Shown here piece by piece: positions 1 to 9,215 of a DNA stretch of 64,000 nucleotides (the first letter of the stretch is position 1; every line of letters begins with the position of its first letter). The notes under the pieces are model-generated. The model saw only the letters and a list, made by a program, of their open reading frames with translations, did no database searches and was not told where the DNA came from. Both the position numbers and the translations under genes were made by a program. The stretch covers positions 2,046,001 to 2,110,000 of the forward strand of contig NZ_CP028475.1 of the NCBI RefSeq assembly GCF_003047105.1. Direction: 5' to 3'. This DNA is from Celeribacter baekdonensis. GTDB taxonomy: Bacteria; Pseudomonadota; Alphaproteobacteria; Rhodobacterales; Rhodobacteraceae.

Positions 1-621
1 GCTGGGCGTAGATGTCGGGGTCATGTGGGATGTGGATGCGGGCGTTTGACTTGGATGGGATCACTGCCAATGCGCCTTCGTCAGCGATGGTTTGGCGGAT
101 GGCTTTTGAGCCATAGGCTTTGTCTGCGACGATAGCTGTCGGCTGTTTTTGCCAGCCGACAAATGAACCAAATACCTTGCTATCATGCCTTTGTGCGCCT
201 GTAATCGCGAACCGTAGAGGCAGGCCGCGATGGTCTACGGCGACGTGAACCTTGCTGCCGCGACCGCCGCGTGAGCGTCCAATACCTTGCGCCAACTCCC
301 CCCTTTTGAGCCTGCTGCCGCCCGGTGTGCCTTGACGATTGAACTATCAATGAAGATCAGCGCGTCCTCACATTCCGTCGCCAGCACATCAAATATCCCT
401 TGCCAAATCCCGCGCTCACCCCAGCGGACATAGCGGTTGTAAACAGTCGTGCGCGGGCCATACCGGTCCGGCAGATCGCGCCACGGCGCCCCCGTGCGCA
501 GAACATAGAAAATGCCATTCAAGACTGTTCTGTCATCCTTGCGCTGCGGACCGCGCCCTTGTTTGGGTAAATGAGGCCGGATTGCAGCCCATTCTTCGTC
601 GCTCAGATCAAATCTCGCCAT
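1..621 (-). CDS. IS5-family transposase, partial, in two frames
   Basis: Cut-and-paste DDE transposase of the IS5 family. The first frame (621 to about 300) has the N-terminal DLSDEEW region and the first catalytic Asp in IFIDSSIVKAHRAA. The protein then continues in the next frame (KVHVAVDHRGLPLRF, then the second Asp in IVADKAYGSKA, then IPHDPDIYA) to the window edge, so the final Glu lies outside. The frame switch falls on a run of six G in the coding strand (298-303). IS5 elements of the IS427 group often use two overlapping frames, so this may be a programmed or transcriptional slip. A seventh G would also repair it, as in several other genes here. The start at 621 (MARFDLSD) fits the family; another Met sits one codon upstream. 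Confidence 0.85.
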
Positions 622-700
622 CATGCACCTGTTTTCCGCAGATGAATCATGAAGAGCCCATTTCAGCAAGACAAGGAATTGGGTTCACACCCTAGCCCCC
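1..700 (-). mobile_element. IS5-family insertion sequence, partial
   Basis: An IS5-type element enters from the left edge of the window with its transposase reading leftwards. Its upstream end lies somewhere between the transposase start (621) and the RidA gene at 721. I could not fix the terminal inverted repeat because the other end is outside the window. The coordinate 700 is therefore only an outer limit. Confidence 0.75.
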
Positions 701-720
701 TCTCACAGAAAGCAGACCAA

Positions 721-1116
721 ATGACCACGAACGCAATCAATCCCTGGAACTGGCAATACGATTTCGGCTTTTCCCACGGTGTCGAAGTGACCGCCCCGAA
801 ACGCATCATCGAAGTGTCCGGCCAATGCGCCACCGGCCCCGATGGTGTGCCGCAGGCACCCGGCGACATGGGCGCCCAGATCACCCAGGCGATCGACAAT
901 ATCGAAGCGGTGCTGAAAAAGGCCGGTATGGACCTGTCGAACATCGTGCGCATCCGCGTCTTTGCCACCGACGTGAACGCTGCGCTGGTCAATTGGGGTG
1001 AAGTGCTCGGCCGTATCAACGCCGCCGATTGCCGCCCTTCCTCCACCCTGGTAGGCACCACCGGGTTGTTCCACCCCGACCTGATGGTCGAAATCGAAGC
1101 CACCGCGGCGGAGTGA
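721..1116 (+). CDS. RidA/YjgF/YER057c-family protein (copy 1)
   Basis: Small trimeric RidA-fold protein of 131 residues. The family fold shows in the N-terminal ISGQ-like strand (EVSGQCATG), DNIEAVLKKAG helix and C-terminal MVEIEATA strand. Archetypal Rid1 imine deaminases carry a catalytic Arg in a PAR-S/T motif; here the matching segment reads RPSSTLV, so that Arg is absent and the protein fits the less understood Rid groups. Start at 721 gives MTTNAINPWNW, matching the second copy at 14,048. Four bases upstream of the VOC gene, clearly one transcription unit. It lies about 100 bp from the IS5 transposase start, so the element may have displaced the original promoter. Confidence 0.85.
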   Translation: MTTNAINPWNWQYDFGFSHGVEVTAPKRIIEVSGQCATGPDGVPQAPGDMGAQITQAIDNIEAVLKKAGMDLSNIVRIRVFATDVNAALVNWGEVLGRINAADCRPSSTLVGTTGLFHPDLMVEIEATAAE

Positions 1117-1120
1117 CGGC

Positions 1121-1585
1121 ATGATCAACGGTATCCATCACCCCTCTCTGGTGACCGGCGACATGGACCGGGCGCTTGGCTTCTACCGCGACCTGCTGGG
1201 CCTTGAAACGGTGTCGGAAATGGGCTGGGAAGCAGGGTCGGAAATGTCCGACTTCGCCTCGGGCATCACCGGCATCAAGGGATCGACCGCGCGCGCCATG
1301 ACGCTGAAGGCGGGCAATGCTTTTCTGGAAATCTTCGAATATTCCAAGCCGGAACCGAAACGCGACGACACCCCCACCCTGGCCGACAAGGGCATCGCCC
1401 ATATCTGTTTCGACGTCGCCGATGTGCAAGGCGCCTATGACACGCTGTCGGCCGCCGGTGTTCCATTCGTCGGCACCCCGCTCGACGCGGGCCCGACCCG
1501 CGTGGTGTTCTGCCAGGATCCCGACGGAAATTTCGTCGAACTGCAGCAGGTCACTAATCCGGCTTCAGGTCTGAAGCTGGGCTGA
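1121..1585 (+). CDS. VOC-family (glyoxalase/dioxygenase fold) protein, copy 1
   Basis: Single-chain vicinal oxygen chelate protein of 154 residues with two beta-alpha-beta-beta-beta modules. The four expected metal ligands are visible: His6 (GIHHPSL), Glu70 (FLEIFEY), His94 (GIAHICFD) and Glu140 (NFVELQQ). This suggests a metal-dependent lyase, epimerase or dioxygenase rather than a metal-free resistance protein. The substrate cannot be read from sequence. It is translated directly after RidA copy 1 and has a close paralog at 13,164-13,640 that also sits beside a RidA gene. Confidence 0.85.
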   Translation: MINGIHHPSLVTGDMDRALGFYRDLLGLETVSEMGWEAGSEMSDFASGITGIKGSTARAMTLKAGNAFLEIFEYSKPEPKRDDTPTLADKGIAHICFDVADVQGAYDTLSAAGVPFVGTPLDAGPTRVVFCQDPDGNFVELQQVTNPASGLKLG

Positions 1586-1609
1586 CGCTCCCTGCCCCGA
1601 AGCGATTGC

Positions 1610-1650
1610 AGCCCGCGCGGTAATCTTCACCGCGCGGGCTGTTTCTTTTT
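1610..1650 (+). terminator. Rho-independent terminator of the RidA-VOC unit
   Basis: An 11-bp perfect GC-rich stem (AGCCCGCGCGG / CCGCGCGGGCT) with a 9-nt loop is followed by GTTTCTTTTT, 25 bp after the VOC stop codon. Confidence 0.9.
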
Positions 1651-1689
1651 GACATCCGGCGTTTATGCCGGACCGAAGGATCAATCGAA

Positions 1690-1840
1690 CTAGGCGTCGT
1701 CGAGCTCCGACAGCGGGATCGCACCCAACAACGACTTGGTGATGTCGGAACTCGGTTCATGAGATCCGGATCGTATGGAAAGAACCTTCCCCGAGCAATC
1801 GCCCGTCCGGGGTGGAGACCACACCGGTATTTCAATGCGG
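1690..1840 (-). other. Possible 3' remnant of a lost gene
   Basis: Downstream of the molybdoenzyme, the minus strand reads a protein-like tail SDITKSLLGAIPLSELDDA ending in a TAG at 1690-1692. A second protein-like stretch, VVSTPDGRLLGEGSFHTIRIS, lies just upstream in another frame. Together they look like a decayed C-terminus. I do not recognise the family. Confidence 0.25.
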
Positions 1841-4800
1841 TTAAAGGTCCAGCGTCAGATCCCCTAGGGGTACCGACTGGCAGGTGAGACACTGATCGGT
1901 GCCAAGCTCGGACTCTGTCGCGCAATGGAAACGCCCGCTCACCACGCGCACGGCGCAGCTTTCGCACTGACCAACTTGGCAACCACTAGGCAGTGATATC
2001 CCCGCTGCGGAGGCCGCGGCCAGGATTGAGCCATCACTTGCTTCCCATTGGAAACTCTGGCCACTGCGCTCCAGTGTCACCGTGGCCGGACCGATGTCAT
2101 CGGGCAGCGCAACCTCGCTCTTGAAGGCTTCGCTCAGGATGTCGGCCGCCGGCACGCCACGGGCCACAAGCACCTTGCGCATCGCCTCCATCATGCCAGC
2201 TGGCCCGCAGAGGTAGAACAGCGGTCGGCGATCCAGAAGTTCCTGATCTATTGCGGTGGAAATCGGTTCAACGCCCGAACCATGGTGCGCCCAGGGGGCC
2301 TCGGGCAGCGCGCCATCCTTCAGCCAAAGATCGAAAGACATCCTCCCCTGCCCTGCGGCCAGCGCGGCCAGTTCCTCGTGGAAAACCGCCGCTTCGACGT
2401 TGCGTGCCAGGTAGTGAAGGTGGATCGGACCTCCGCCCTCGCCGCGCCCTGCGGCCCGGAAAGCCGACAGGAACGGCGTAATGCCGATGCCCCCGGCGAC
2501 GCAGACCACCGGTCGGGTGCTACTGGCCGGCACGCAAAAGCTCCCCGCTGGCGCGGTCAGCATCAGTCGGTCACCCTGCCGCAGATGGTCATGCAGGTGG
2601 CAGGAAATTGACATGCCCGCATCGGCATTCCCGCGTCGGATCGCCAGCTCCCACCGAACGGCCACAGCGCCATCGGTATTGAGCGAATAGAACCGCCGCC
2701 CCTCGACCCCAGGCACCGCGATGCCGATATGCTGACCCGGGTGGAAACACGGCAGCGCACCTCCATCCTCGGGACGCAATCCCAGACGCAGGATGTCGCC
2801 ACCGACAATCTCGTGCTGGACCACAACGAAGGCACGAGATCCCTGCCAATTGCCCAGAGAGGCCGCCTCGTCCCTTTCTATCGCGCAGAAAAACTGCCGC
2901 AATGGAGGGGCACCGCTGATTGGATCGCGCATGACGTCAGAGATCACAGCATTGATATTGGAACTGTTCACCCCTGTGACCGGCAATTGCTCCGAGGCCA
3001 TCGCCTCGCAGCCCTGCCACCAGCCATATTCCGCGATCGCGACCCCATCTGCCAGCAACGGATCGATCCTCACTCGCAGCCGTACGCTGCCCAGTTGCGT
3101 GCTAAGGATCACCCAATCCCCCACCATCAGCCCGTGTCGTTCGGCCAACTCCGGCCCCAGATCCACCGACGGATCAGGTGCCCGGCGGCGCAGCGACACC
3201 AGATTGCGTAGCGAGCTATGGGTGAAATAGCCGGATTTCGCCGTGGTGACCTGCACCGGATTACGCGGATCGGGCGCAGCGGGTCGCTCTGCCCGCGCGA
3301 TCGACGGATATCCATGAGCATGCATCTGGGTCGAATGAAACTCGACCCGCCCGGTGGGGGTCGCAAAGCCGTGCCGACGCCCTTCGGCGTCGGATTGGGC
3401 ATAGCCGCGGGACACATGTTGCAGCGGCAGCGTGATCCCTTCCGGCGTCGCGCGAAGTTTCGCGACACTCAGGTTCGAAGGCGCGAGCACACGATCCAGC
3501 GCTTCGTCCAGCGGCAAGGACCACAGCTCGCCCTCAAGTTCCAACCGCCTGGCCAGCGCGCGGGCGATCTGGTGATCGGCACGGGCGCTCCCAGGTGGAG
3601 AAAGCAGCGCCGGGCGGAACTGCACATGGCCCGCGGCACGTTCGGTAATCTCGAACCCGAGGCGGATTGTGTCATGCTCCAACGGCGCGGCCACAGGCAA
3701 AACGATGTCGGCCATCTCGGCGGTCGGGGTCATGAACTGATCGCAATGCACCTGGAATTCCAGTTGGCTAAGGGCGCGGCGGGTACGCTGCGCATCGGGC
3801 TGGCTGGTCAGAAGGTTTGACCCGAAATTGAACAGCATCCGCACACGGTTAGGTGCCTCGCCCTCAATCGACTGGCAAACGTCGCGCAGCGTGGCAAAGC
3901 CGTGACGCGGCGGCCCCAGTGGCAGCCGGTCCAGCGCCAGCGCACGGGAGCGCTGATTGGCGCTTAGAAGGGCGGGCTCCGCGATACGCATCAAGTCGAG
4001 CGTCGGCAGCCAGCGGTTACCGCCCTCGGCATCCACATCGTCGCGCAGCGCGAAAAGCGAACTGACCGCCCGGGTCGTCAGAGTGGCGTTCCCGGCCTGG
4101 GCAAACCCGGTCCAGTGGTAATAGCTCAGCCGCCCCGGTCCAGCCAGCAGATCAAAGAATGCGGAGAGTGCCGCAGGCTCGATCCCCGTGGTTGCGGCCA
4201 CTTGCGGCAGATTCCAGAATTCAGCCTCTTTGCGCAGCAGTGCAAGCGCGCTGGCCACCTGCCGAGACCGGCCTGCCTTGTCGACCACGGTGCCGTCGAA
4301 GAACAAATCCGTATCCCCAGGCATCTCCGCCTCCGCCCGCGGATCAACTGCCACGACACCGTCAACCTGGCTGTATATAACAAAGCCATCGCCCTCTGGA
4401 CCGGCGATCTCTGCGGCGGTCAGACGGTCGCCGCTGTCGCGATCAATCAGGAAGGCCGCATCCGTCCACTCACGCACGAAGCCGGTGGCAAAACGATCGG
4501 TCATCAGCAGGTGCCGGATCGCCCCCATGGCCAGCGCCGCATCGGTGCCGGGACGAATGCGCAGCCACAGATCCGCCTGCTCGCCGCTGCCGGCACGCTT
4601 GGGGTCGATCACGACCAGCTTGGCACCACGCCGCCGCGCCTCGGCAATCCTCTGCGCCTGGGCAAGCCAGGTGCGCGTAGGGTTCTGCCCCCAGAGAACA
4701 ATGATATCGGCCTGATCGTAATCGGGCATCCCCAAGGCCTTGCCGAAGGTCAGTTCCTGTCCGTAATCCTTCTGAAAATTACAGACTTCGACTGCAGCGA

Positions 4801-5224
4801 TCAGATTGGGCGAACCGAATTGCCAGATCAGCCGAAGAATCCAGTCCAGACTGTCGGACAGTGCCGAGCCACTTGGCGTCGTGCAGGCAAAGGCCACCGC
4901 CTCGGCGCCGTGGGCATCTCGGATGGCCGCCATGCGGCTGGTGATCTCGTCCAGTGCCTCATCCCAGCCGATCTCGACCCAACCGGGGTCGGTGCTGCCC
5001 TTCGGAGTCGTCCGGCGCAGCGGTGTCCGAAGCCGGTCAGGGTGGTGCAGAAGTTCGGGTAAGGCACGTCCCTTGGCGCACATCGCTCCGCCCGTGGGAT
5101 GGTCAGGATCGGGCGCGACACCAGTCAGACGGTCGCCCTGCACCGTGTAGATGGCACCACAGCGTGACTTGCAAAGGCTGCAATAACCGCGAAGCGTGAC
5201 AGATTGCGAAAGATCGGATGTCAT
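1841..5224 (-). CDS. Molybdopterin oxidoreductase fused to FNR-type reductase and [2Fe-2S] ferredoxin domain
   Basis: A 1,127-residue redox enzyme in one chain. The N-terminus has the [4Fe-4S] motif of DMSO-reductase-family molybdoenzymes (Cys15, Cys18, Cys22, Cys49). The bis-MGD catalytic domain follows, with Cys148 (EVCNFQKDYGQ) the likely Mo ligand, and a dinucleotide-binding C-terminal part to about residue 790. From about 796 comes a ferredoxin-reductase module: flavin motif RFYSLN near 844 and NAD-binding GGIGITPF and CGPAGMM. A plant-type [2Fe-2S] domain ends the chain (Cys1082, 1087, 1090, 1115). Such a chain could pass electrons between NAD(P)H and a substrate at Mo. No Tat signal is seen, so it is probably cytoplasmic. 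The start at 5224 gives MTSDLSQSVTLRGYCSLC. Substrate unknown; convergent with RidA-VOC copy 1. Confidence 0.85.
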   Translation of the reverse strand: MTSDLSQSVTLRGYCSLCKSRCGAIYTVQGDRLTGVAPDPDHPTGGAMCAKGRALPELLHHPDRLRTPLRRTTPKGSTDPGWVEIGWDEALDEITSRMAAIRDAHGAEAVAFACTTPSGSALSDSLDWILRLIWQFGSPNLIAAVEVCNFQKDYGQELTFGKALGMPDYDQADIIVLWGQNPTRTWLAQAQRIAEARRRGAKLVVIDPKRAGSGEQADLWLRIRPGTDAALAMGAIRHLLMTDRFATGFVREWTDAAFLIDRDSGDRLTAAEIAGPEGDGFVIYSQVDGVVAVDPRAEAEMPGDTDLFFDGTVVDKAGRSRQVASALALLRKEAEFWNLPQVAATTGIEPAALSAFFDLLAGPGRLSYYHWTGFAQAGNATLTTRAVSSLFALRDDVDAEGGNRWLPTLDLMRIAEPALLSANQRSRALALDRLPLGPPRHGFATLRDVCQSIEGEAPNRVRMLFNFGSNLLTSQPDAQRTRRALSQLEFQVHCDQFMTPTAEMADIVLPVAAPLEHDTIRLGFEITERAAGHVQFRPALLSPPGSARADHQIARALARRLELEGELWSLPLDEALDRVLAPSNLSVAKLRATPEGITLPLQHVSRGYAQSDAEGRRHGFATPTGRVEFHSTQMHAHGYPSIARAERPAAPDPRNPVQVTTAKSGYFTHSSLRNLVSLRRRAPDPSVDLGPELAERHGLMVGDWVILSTQLGSVRLRVRIDPLLADGVAIAEYGWWQGCEAMASEQLPVTGVNSSNINAVISDVMRDPISGAPPLRQFFCAIERDEAASLGNWQGSRAFVVVQHEIVGGDILRLGLRPEDGGALPCFHPGQHIGIAVPGVEGRRFYSLNTDGAVAVRWELAIRRGNADAGMSISCHLHDHLRQGDRLMLTAPAGSFCVPASSTRPVVCVAGGIGITPFLSAFRAAGRGEGGGPIHLHYLARNVEAAVFHEELAALAAGQGRMSFDLWLKDGALPEAPWAHHGSGVEPISTAIDQELLDRRPLFYLCGPAGMMEAMRKVLVARGVPAADILSEAFKSEVALPDDIGPATVTLERSGQSFQWEASDGSILAAASAAGISLPSGCQVGQCESCAVRVVSGRFHCATESELGTDQCLTCQSVPLGDLTLDL

Positions 5225-6104
5225 GACATTTCTCCGGCTGTCTGGATCAGTGGGAAAGAACAAAATCGATGGGCCGGGCGGCATACGCGCCCGCCAGCGT
5301 GATACCAGCTTGCGCCGACCGGGGCCTGCAGCGGAAGATCTGCGGCATCTTTCCTGGAAGCGACGTGCCTGTTGCACCCAACAACCGCAGGCAATCATTG
5401 AACGACGGTTTGTTCCATTTGTATGTGGTCTGGGCCCGTACCAAGCCATCGACACCTAGGGAACGCGACCATTCAGCTGGCCGCCCAAGACCTGAAAGAC
5501 TGAACATAGGGTCAAGTATGAAAGGGTCGGCAATCGCCAGCAGATACTTCCGCCAATTGACCCAAGAACGCTGGCGCTGTTCCATTACGTCTCCTTTTTG
5601 GCGCTCGAGCGGTTTCTTGCCGCCCGGCTGCCCTGATGTTCTGACCAACTTCACACGTCGAAGGAGTTTCCTTCAAGGCCAGCGAGAGAAGGTACATGTT
5701 GCGCCCGACGCAACATTGTAAACTATGTCGAACCTTGGCAAACCTATCTTGTCATCGACAAACGATCAGGTGAGATCCACGTTTCAAAGGATATGGAACG
5801 CTTCACAAGGCTCGAGTCTGAGGAACGGGTCACCGGTGTTGTTGGGGTGTTACCTGAACCGACTTCGGTCTTGGTCACAGGAGAGGATCAACTCTATGCG
5901 GTTAAGCAAGACTGTGCCCCCTAATCGACTGTCTCACGGGTTTGCATCGAGAGCCGTTCGGCAAACTTAAAAGCAGTCATTGGCACAAATGCAGCGAAAG
6001 CCCGCTTCGTCCCGCTCAGCAGACCTTCATCCTCAGAAAATGCTGCGCCATAGACGAATGGCTGGTCTGGTGAAGCTGCGGTGTGGCATCGGCGTGGTGA
6101 GTGA
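5225..6104. other. Unassigned region between molybdoenzyme and IS91 transposase
   Basis: About 880 bp without a gene I can support. The minus strand has an open frame 5247-5654 (135 codons) ending just before the molybdoenzyme start; its composition is not convincing. On the plus strand a frame ending with the TAA at about 5921 reads YLVIDKRSGEIHVSK and onward for about 60 codons, looks protein-like and has no obvious start. The right half probably belongs to the IS91-type element. Confidence 0.4.
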
Positions 6105-7570
6105 GAGGCGCCTCGGCCAAAGCTGGAGATCGCTGACATCTTTCGTGCCTATGGTCCCGCGTGGCGGCGGGCCAATGCGGGGCATGTCAGCCTGAGCCAG
6201 CTCAAAGTAATGTCGGCGATTGAAGCCTGCCGGACCGAGGCGCTCGGCGGGCATGTGGTGGGTTGCGCCAAATGCGGCCACCATCACATTGCCTACAACA
6301 GCTGCAAGAACCGGCACTGTCCCAAGTGTCAGGGATCTGCGGCGCGCGACTGGATGGAGGCGCGCGCCGAGGATCTGCTGCCCGTGGAATATTTCCACGT
6401 GGTCTTCACCCTGCCAGCCGAGATCGCGCAGATCGCCTATTGGAACAAGAAGGCGGTCTACGGACTGCTGTTCAAGGCATCCGCCGAAACGGTGTCGACC
6501 ATTGCGGCCGATCCGAAGCGCATGGGTGCCCGGGTGGGCATGACCAGCGTGCTCCACACTTGGGGATCAGCGCTGACGCATCATCCCCACATCCACATGA
6601 TTGTCCCGGGCGGCGGCCTGTCACCCGATGGCGCAAGGTGGACCGCCTGCCGCCCTGGGTTCTTCCTGCATGTGAGGGTGCTGTCGCGACTGTTTCGACG
6701 CCTGTTTCTGGACGGGCTGAGGGATCTGCATCGCGACGGGAAACTGGTCTTCTTTGGTGCTCTCGAACGGCTGGCGCAGGCTGATGCCTTCGCGCAGTGG
6801 CTCGCCCCGTTCCACAAATCCGAATGGGTGGTCTACGCCAAGCCGCCCTTCGGGGGACCCGAGGCCGTGCTGGCCTATCTCAGCCGCTATACCCACCGGG
6901 TGGCGATCTCGAACACCCGCCTGGTCAGCGCCGATGCCGATACCGTGGCGTTCCGCTGGAAGGATTACCGTATCAAATCCGGCGATCACCAAAAGGTCAT
7001 GCGGCTGGCAACGCCGGAGTTCATTCGTCGCTTCCTGATCCATGTCCTGCCTGACGGGTTCCACCGCATCAGGTACTACGGCCTGCTGGCCAGTTCGACC
7101 CGCAAGGCAAACATCACGAAGATCCGCGCATTGCTCTGCGTCCAGCGCCCCGAACAGACCCCCGCGTCAGAACCCGACGCCGAGATCGTCTCACTCACCC
7201 TGCGCGAACCATGCCCCTGTTGCGGCGGCCCCATGCGCATCATCGAGATCTTTCGCCGCGGGCAAAAGCCGATGTCGCGCGCGCCACCACGGGAGCAGGC
7301 CACATGACACACCACCTGTCAGATGCCACAGACCACCACCGGCTGCCCACCGCAGACCCGGTCACGACAGGCTGCGCCCATCCTCCTTCGCGCGAAACAC
7401 AATAGCTCTCACGCCAAATCGCTCAGCGTTTCCGGGCTCGTCAAGCGCGTTTGCTCCCGTCTCAGGCACTATGCGCTCCTTCAGCAGCACCCCTGACGCA
7501 GTCGTCGCCCCGACCGTCCTCGCACTTTCCCCATAGCCTGATCCAAGACCCCCGCGGCTTCCTCCTTCCG
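6090..7570 (+). mobile_element. IS91-family element, ends not resolved
   Basis: Mobile element inferred from the intact IS91-type transposase. IS91 elements lack terminal inverted repeats, so the ori and ter ends cannot be placed by eye. The coordinates are approximate limits. Confidence 0.5.
6105..7307 (+). CDS. IS91-family transposase (N-terminus disrupted)
   Basis: Rolling-circle (HUH/Y2-type) transposase. An N-terminal zinc-binding region (CAKCGHHH then CKNRHCPKCQG), the HUH metal motif in HHPHIHMIVPGG and the tyrosine region YLSRYTHRVAISN are all present, ending in a second Cys cluster (CPCCGG). The first ATG in the open frame is at 6210. However, family-like sequence (KLEIADIFRAYGPAWRRAN) runs in frame back to 6105, just after a TGA at 6102-6104. 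A GTG-AGT-GAG that looks like the true start lies at 6097 in another frame, so one base is probably missing at about 6103-6107. The rest of the protein is intact. Confidence 0.85.
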   Translation, partial: EAPRPKLEIADIFRAYGPAWRRANAGHVSLSQLKVMSAIEACRTEALGGHVVGCAKCGHHHIAYNSCKNRHCPKCQGSAARDWMEARAEDLLPVEYFHVVFTLPAEIAQIAYWNKKAVYGLLFKASAETVSTIAADPKRMGARVGMTSVLHTWGSALTHHPHIHMIVPGGGLSPDGARWTACRPGFFLHVRVLSRLFRRLFLDGLRDLHRDGKLVFFGALERLAQADAFAQWLAPFHKSEWVVYAKPPFGGPEAVLAYLSRYTHRVAISNTRLVSADADTVAFRWKDYRIKSGDHQKVMRLATPEFIRRFLIHVLPDGFHRIRYYGLLASSTRKANITKIRALLCVQRPEQTPASEPDAEIVSLTLREPCPCCGGPMRIIEIFRRGQKPMSRAPPREQAT

Positions 7571-7790
7571 AGGTTTGTCAACGTGGGACCCCAGCTCTTG
7601 GCCGCCAATGTCGTGCCGCGGCCCACATCGAAAAACCTTCAGGATTGCGGAAGTTCGCTGCGCCCACACTAACGGCAGCAATTGCGCAGGAAGCGCTCTT
7701 TGCATCGTGATGCTATCGGTCTGCTCAAAACGGACGTCTGAGGCGGTTAGTATAGGTCGCTCCGCGTCTTCCAGTCCTAAAACTTGAATC
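7308..7790. other. Non-coding 3' flank of IS91 element
   Basis: About 480 bp with no supported gene. Its left part is probably the 3' end of the IS91-type element. The open frames here are short and compositionally odd, and none has a usable ribosome binding site. Confidence 0.4.
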
Positions 7791-9215
7791 TTATTCTTCT
7801 CCAATATCGCGATAATCCTGAAGTGGAACGGGCTTCACCGGCAAATGCGCATTGAAATATCCCGAAGCCTCGATCGACGCCTTTCGCACCTCGGCAACAC
7901 GCGCAGCAACCGTTGCCTCGCAATAGCGCCCCTGACAGGGCCCCATGCCGCTGCGGCATTCCAGTTTCACGGCGCTTGCCGATTGAATGAAAGGGTTGTT
8001 TTGCAGTGTTTTTTCGATTTTCCCGTTGCGGATGGTCTCGCACCGGCAGATCACAGTCTCCTCCTGTCGAGACAATTCGGCCAACGCAGCGCGGCGCGGC
8101 GCGAACATCGCTTGCATCACGCCCGCGAAGCGCGCGGAGCCGGTGAGACGTCGTCTGGCCTGTGCAAGCGCAACAGGGGGGATGGTCGCACCAAGCGACG
8201 CCGCAATCGCCAGCCCCGCCATATGGCCCTCAGCCCAGGCCCGCTCGGCTCCGGCCACGCCTGTCGGCTCCCCCGCTACGAAGACGTCAGGCGCGGAACT
8301 TTGGAAGCCCGTATCATGCGAAACAGTCCAGCCGCCCCCCACCGAATTCCAGATGAGATCACAGCCAACTTGTCGGGCAAGTTCTGTTGAAGGCGTGAAA
8401 CCATAGCCGAGGACCAAGACATCGGCCTCGACCGTGTGATTTATACCCGTTTTCTTCCAATCTCTATCGACCTGAGAAAGGCGCACGTCCAACATGTTGT
8501 CCTTGCTCACCGCTTCGCTCACCACCGTGCGGCGCGAGATGGGAACGCGATGACGCGCGATTTTCGCGAGAGCTCGCAATCCCTCGGAGAAGATGGAGAC
8601 ATGGCCCGGAATCGCCGGCAGACTCCGAACCATCTCGACCAACCCGGGCATGTCGCGCGCCAATGCGATTTCCACGATCTCTGCCCCCGCATCAAGGAGC
8701 TGCCCGGCGAGAATGAGCTGGATCGGATGGGACCCGACGAGAACGATCCGCTTTCCCGCCAAAACCTTCTGGCTTTTCAACAGCGACTGTACCGCGCCTG
8801 CGGTCATCACACCGGGCAGTGTCCAGCCGGGAAACGCGACCGGCATGTCATAGGCCCCTGTGGCCAACAACAGACGCCGCGATGTGATCCTTTGCCCGCC
8901 GACAGGGGTACTGACGGCAACATCAAAAACTGCATGCTCCGATCTGTCTCGGTCGCGCAACACACCAAAGACGGTCGATCTGAAATGGGTCTTGATCCCC
9001 GGATGATCTTCGAAACGCTCAATCAGATCACGCGCCCAAGTGTACGGACGGTAGGTGCCGTGCCGCTCCCCCCACGCCTCAGGAGGGCGGCGGAATATCT
9101 GACCTCCGGCACGCGCTTGTTCATCCACCACCACGACAGAAAATCCGGCCTCCGCCACCGCGAGAGCCGCAGCCATGCCGGCTGGACCTGCGCCCACTAT
9201 CGCCAAGTCGTGCAT
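7791..9215 (-). CDS. FAD/NAD(P)-binding dehydrogenase alpha subunit with BFD-like [2Fe-2S] domain
   Basis: 474-residue flavoprotein of the family that includes LhpB/HcnB/opine-oxidase A subunits. The N-terminal FAD-binding GAGPAG is at residues 8-13, a second Rossmann element reads IVLVGSHPIQ, and VFVAGEPTGVAGAERAWAEG forms the C-terminal FAD contact. The tail is BFD-like with Cys390, Cys392, Cys427 and Cys432 for [2Fe-2S]. It would be the NAD(P)/electron-transfer half of a heterotrimeric amine/imino-acid dehydrogenase with the next two genes. Start ATG at 9215 overlaps the stop of the small Fe-S subunit (ATGA), so the subunits are translationally coupled. Last gene of the operon, followed by the IS91 flank. 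Confidence 0.85.
   Translation of the reverse strand: MHDLAIVGAGPAGMAAALAVAEAGFSVVVVDEQARAGGQIFRRPPEAWGERHGTYRPYTWARDLIERFEDHPGIKTHFRSTVFGVLRDRDRSEHAVFDVAVSTPVGGQRITSRRLLLATGAYDMPVAFPGWTLPGVMTAGAVQSLLKSQKVLAGKRIVLVGSHPIQLILAGQLLDAGAEIVEIALARDMPGLVEMVRSLPAIPGHVSIFSEGLRALAKIARHRVPISRRTVVSEAVSKDNMLDVRLSQVDRDWKKTGINHTVEADVLVLGYGFTPSTELARQVGCDLIWNSVGGGWTVSHDTGFQSSAPDVFVAGEPTGVAGAERAWAEGHMAGLAIAASLGATIPPVALAQARRRLTGSARFAGVMQAMFAPRRAALAELSRQEETVICRCETIRNGKIEKTLQNNPFIQSASAVKLECRSGMGPCQGRYCEATVAARVAEVRKASIEASGYFNAHLPVKPVPLQDYRDIGEE

Noticed and set aside
5247..5654. Minus-strand open frame of 135 codons upstream of the molybdoenzyme
   Set aside because: No recognised family, no good ribosome site, and composition is not distinct from non-coding sequence. 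Left as part of the unassigned region.
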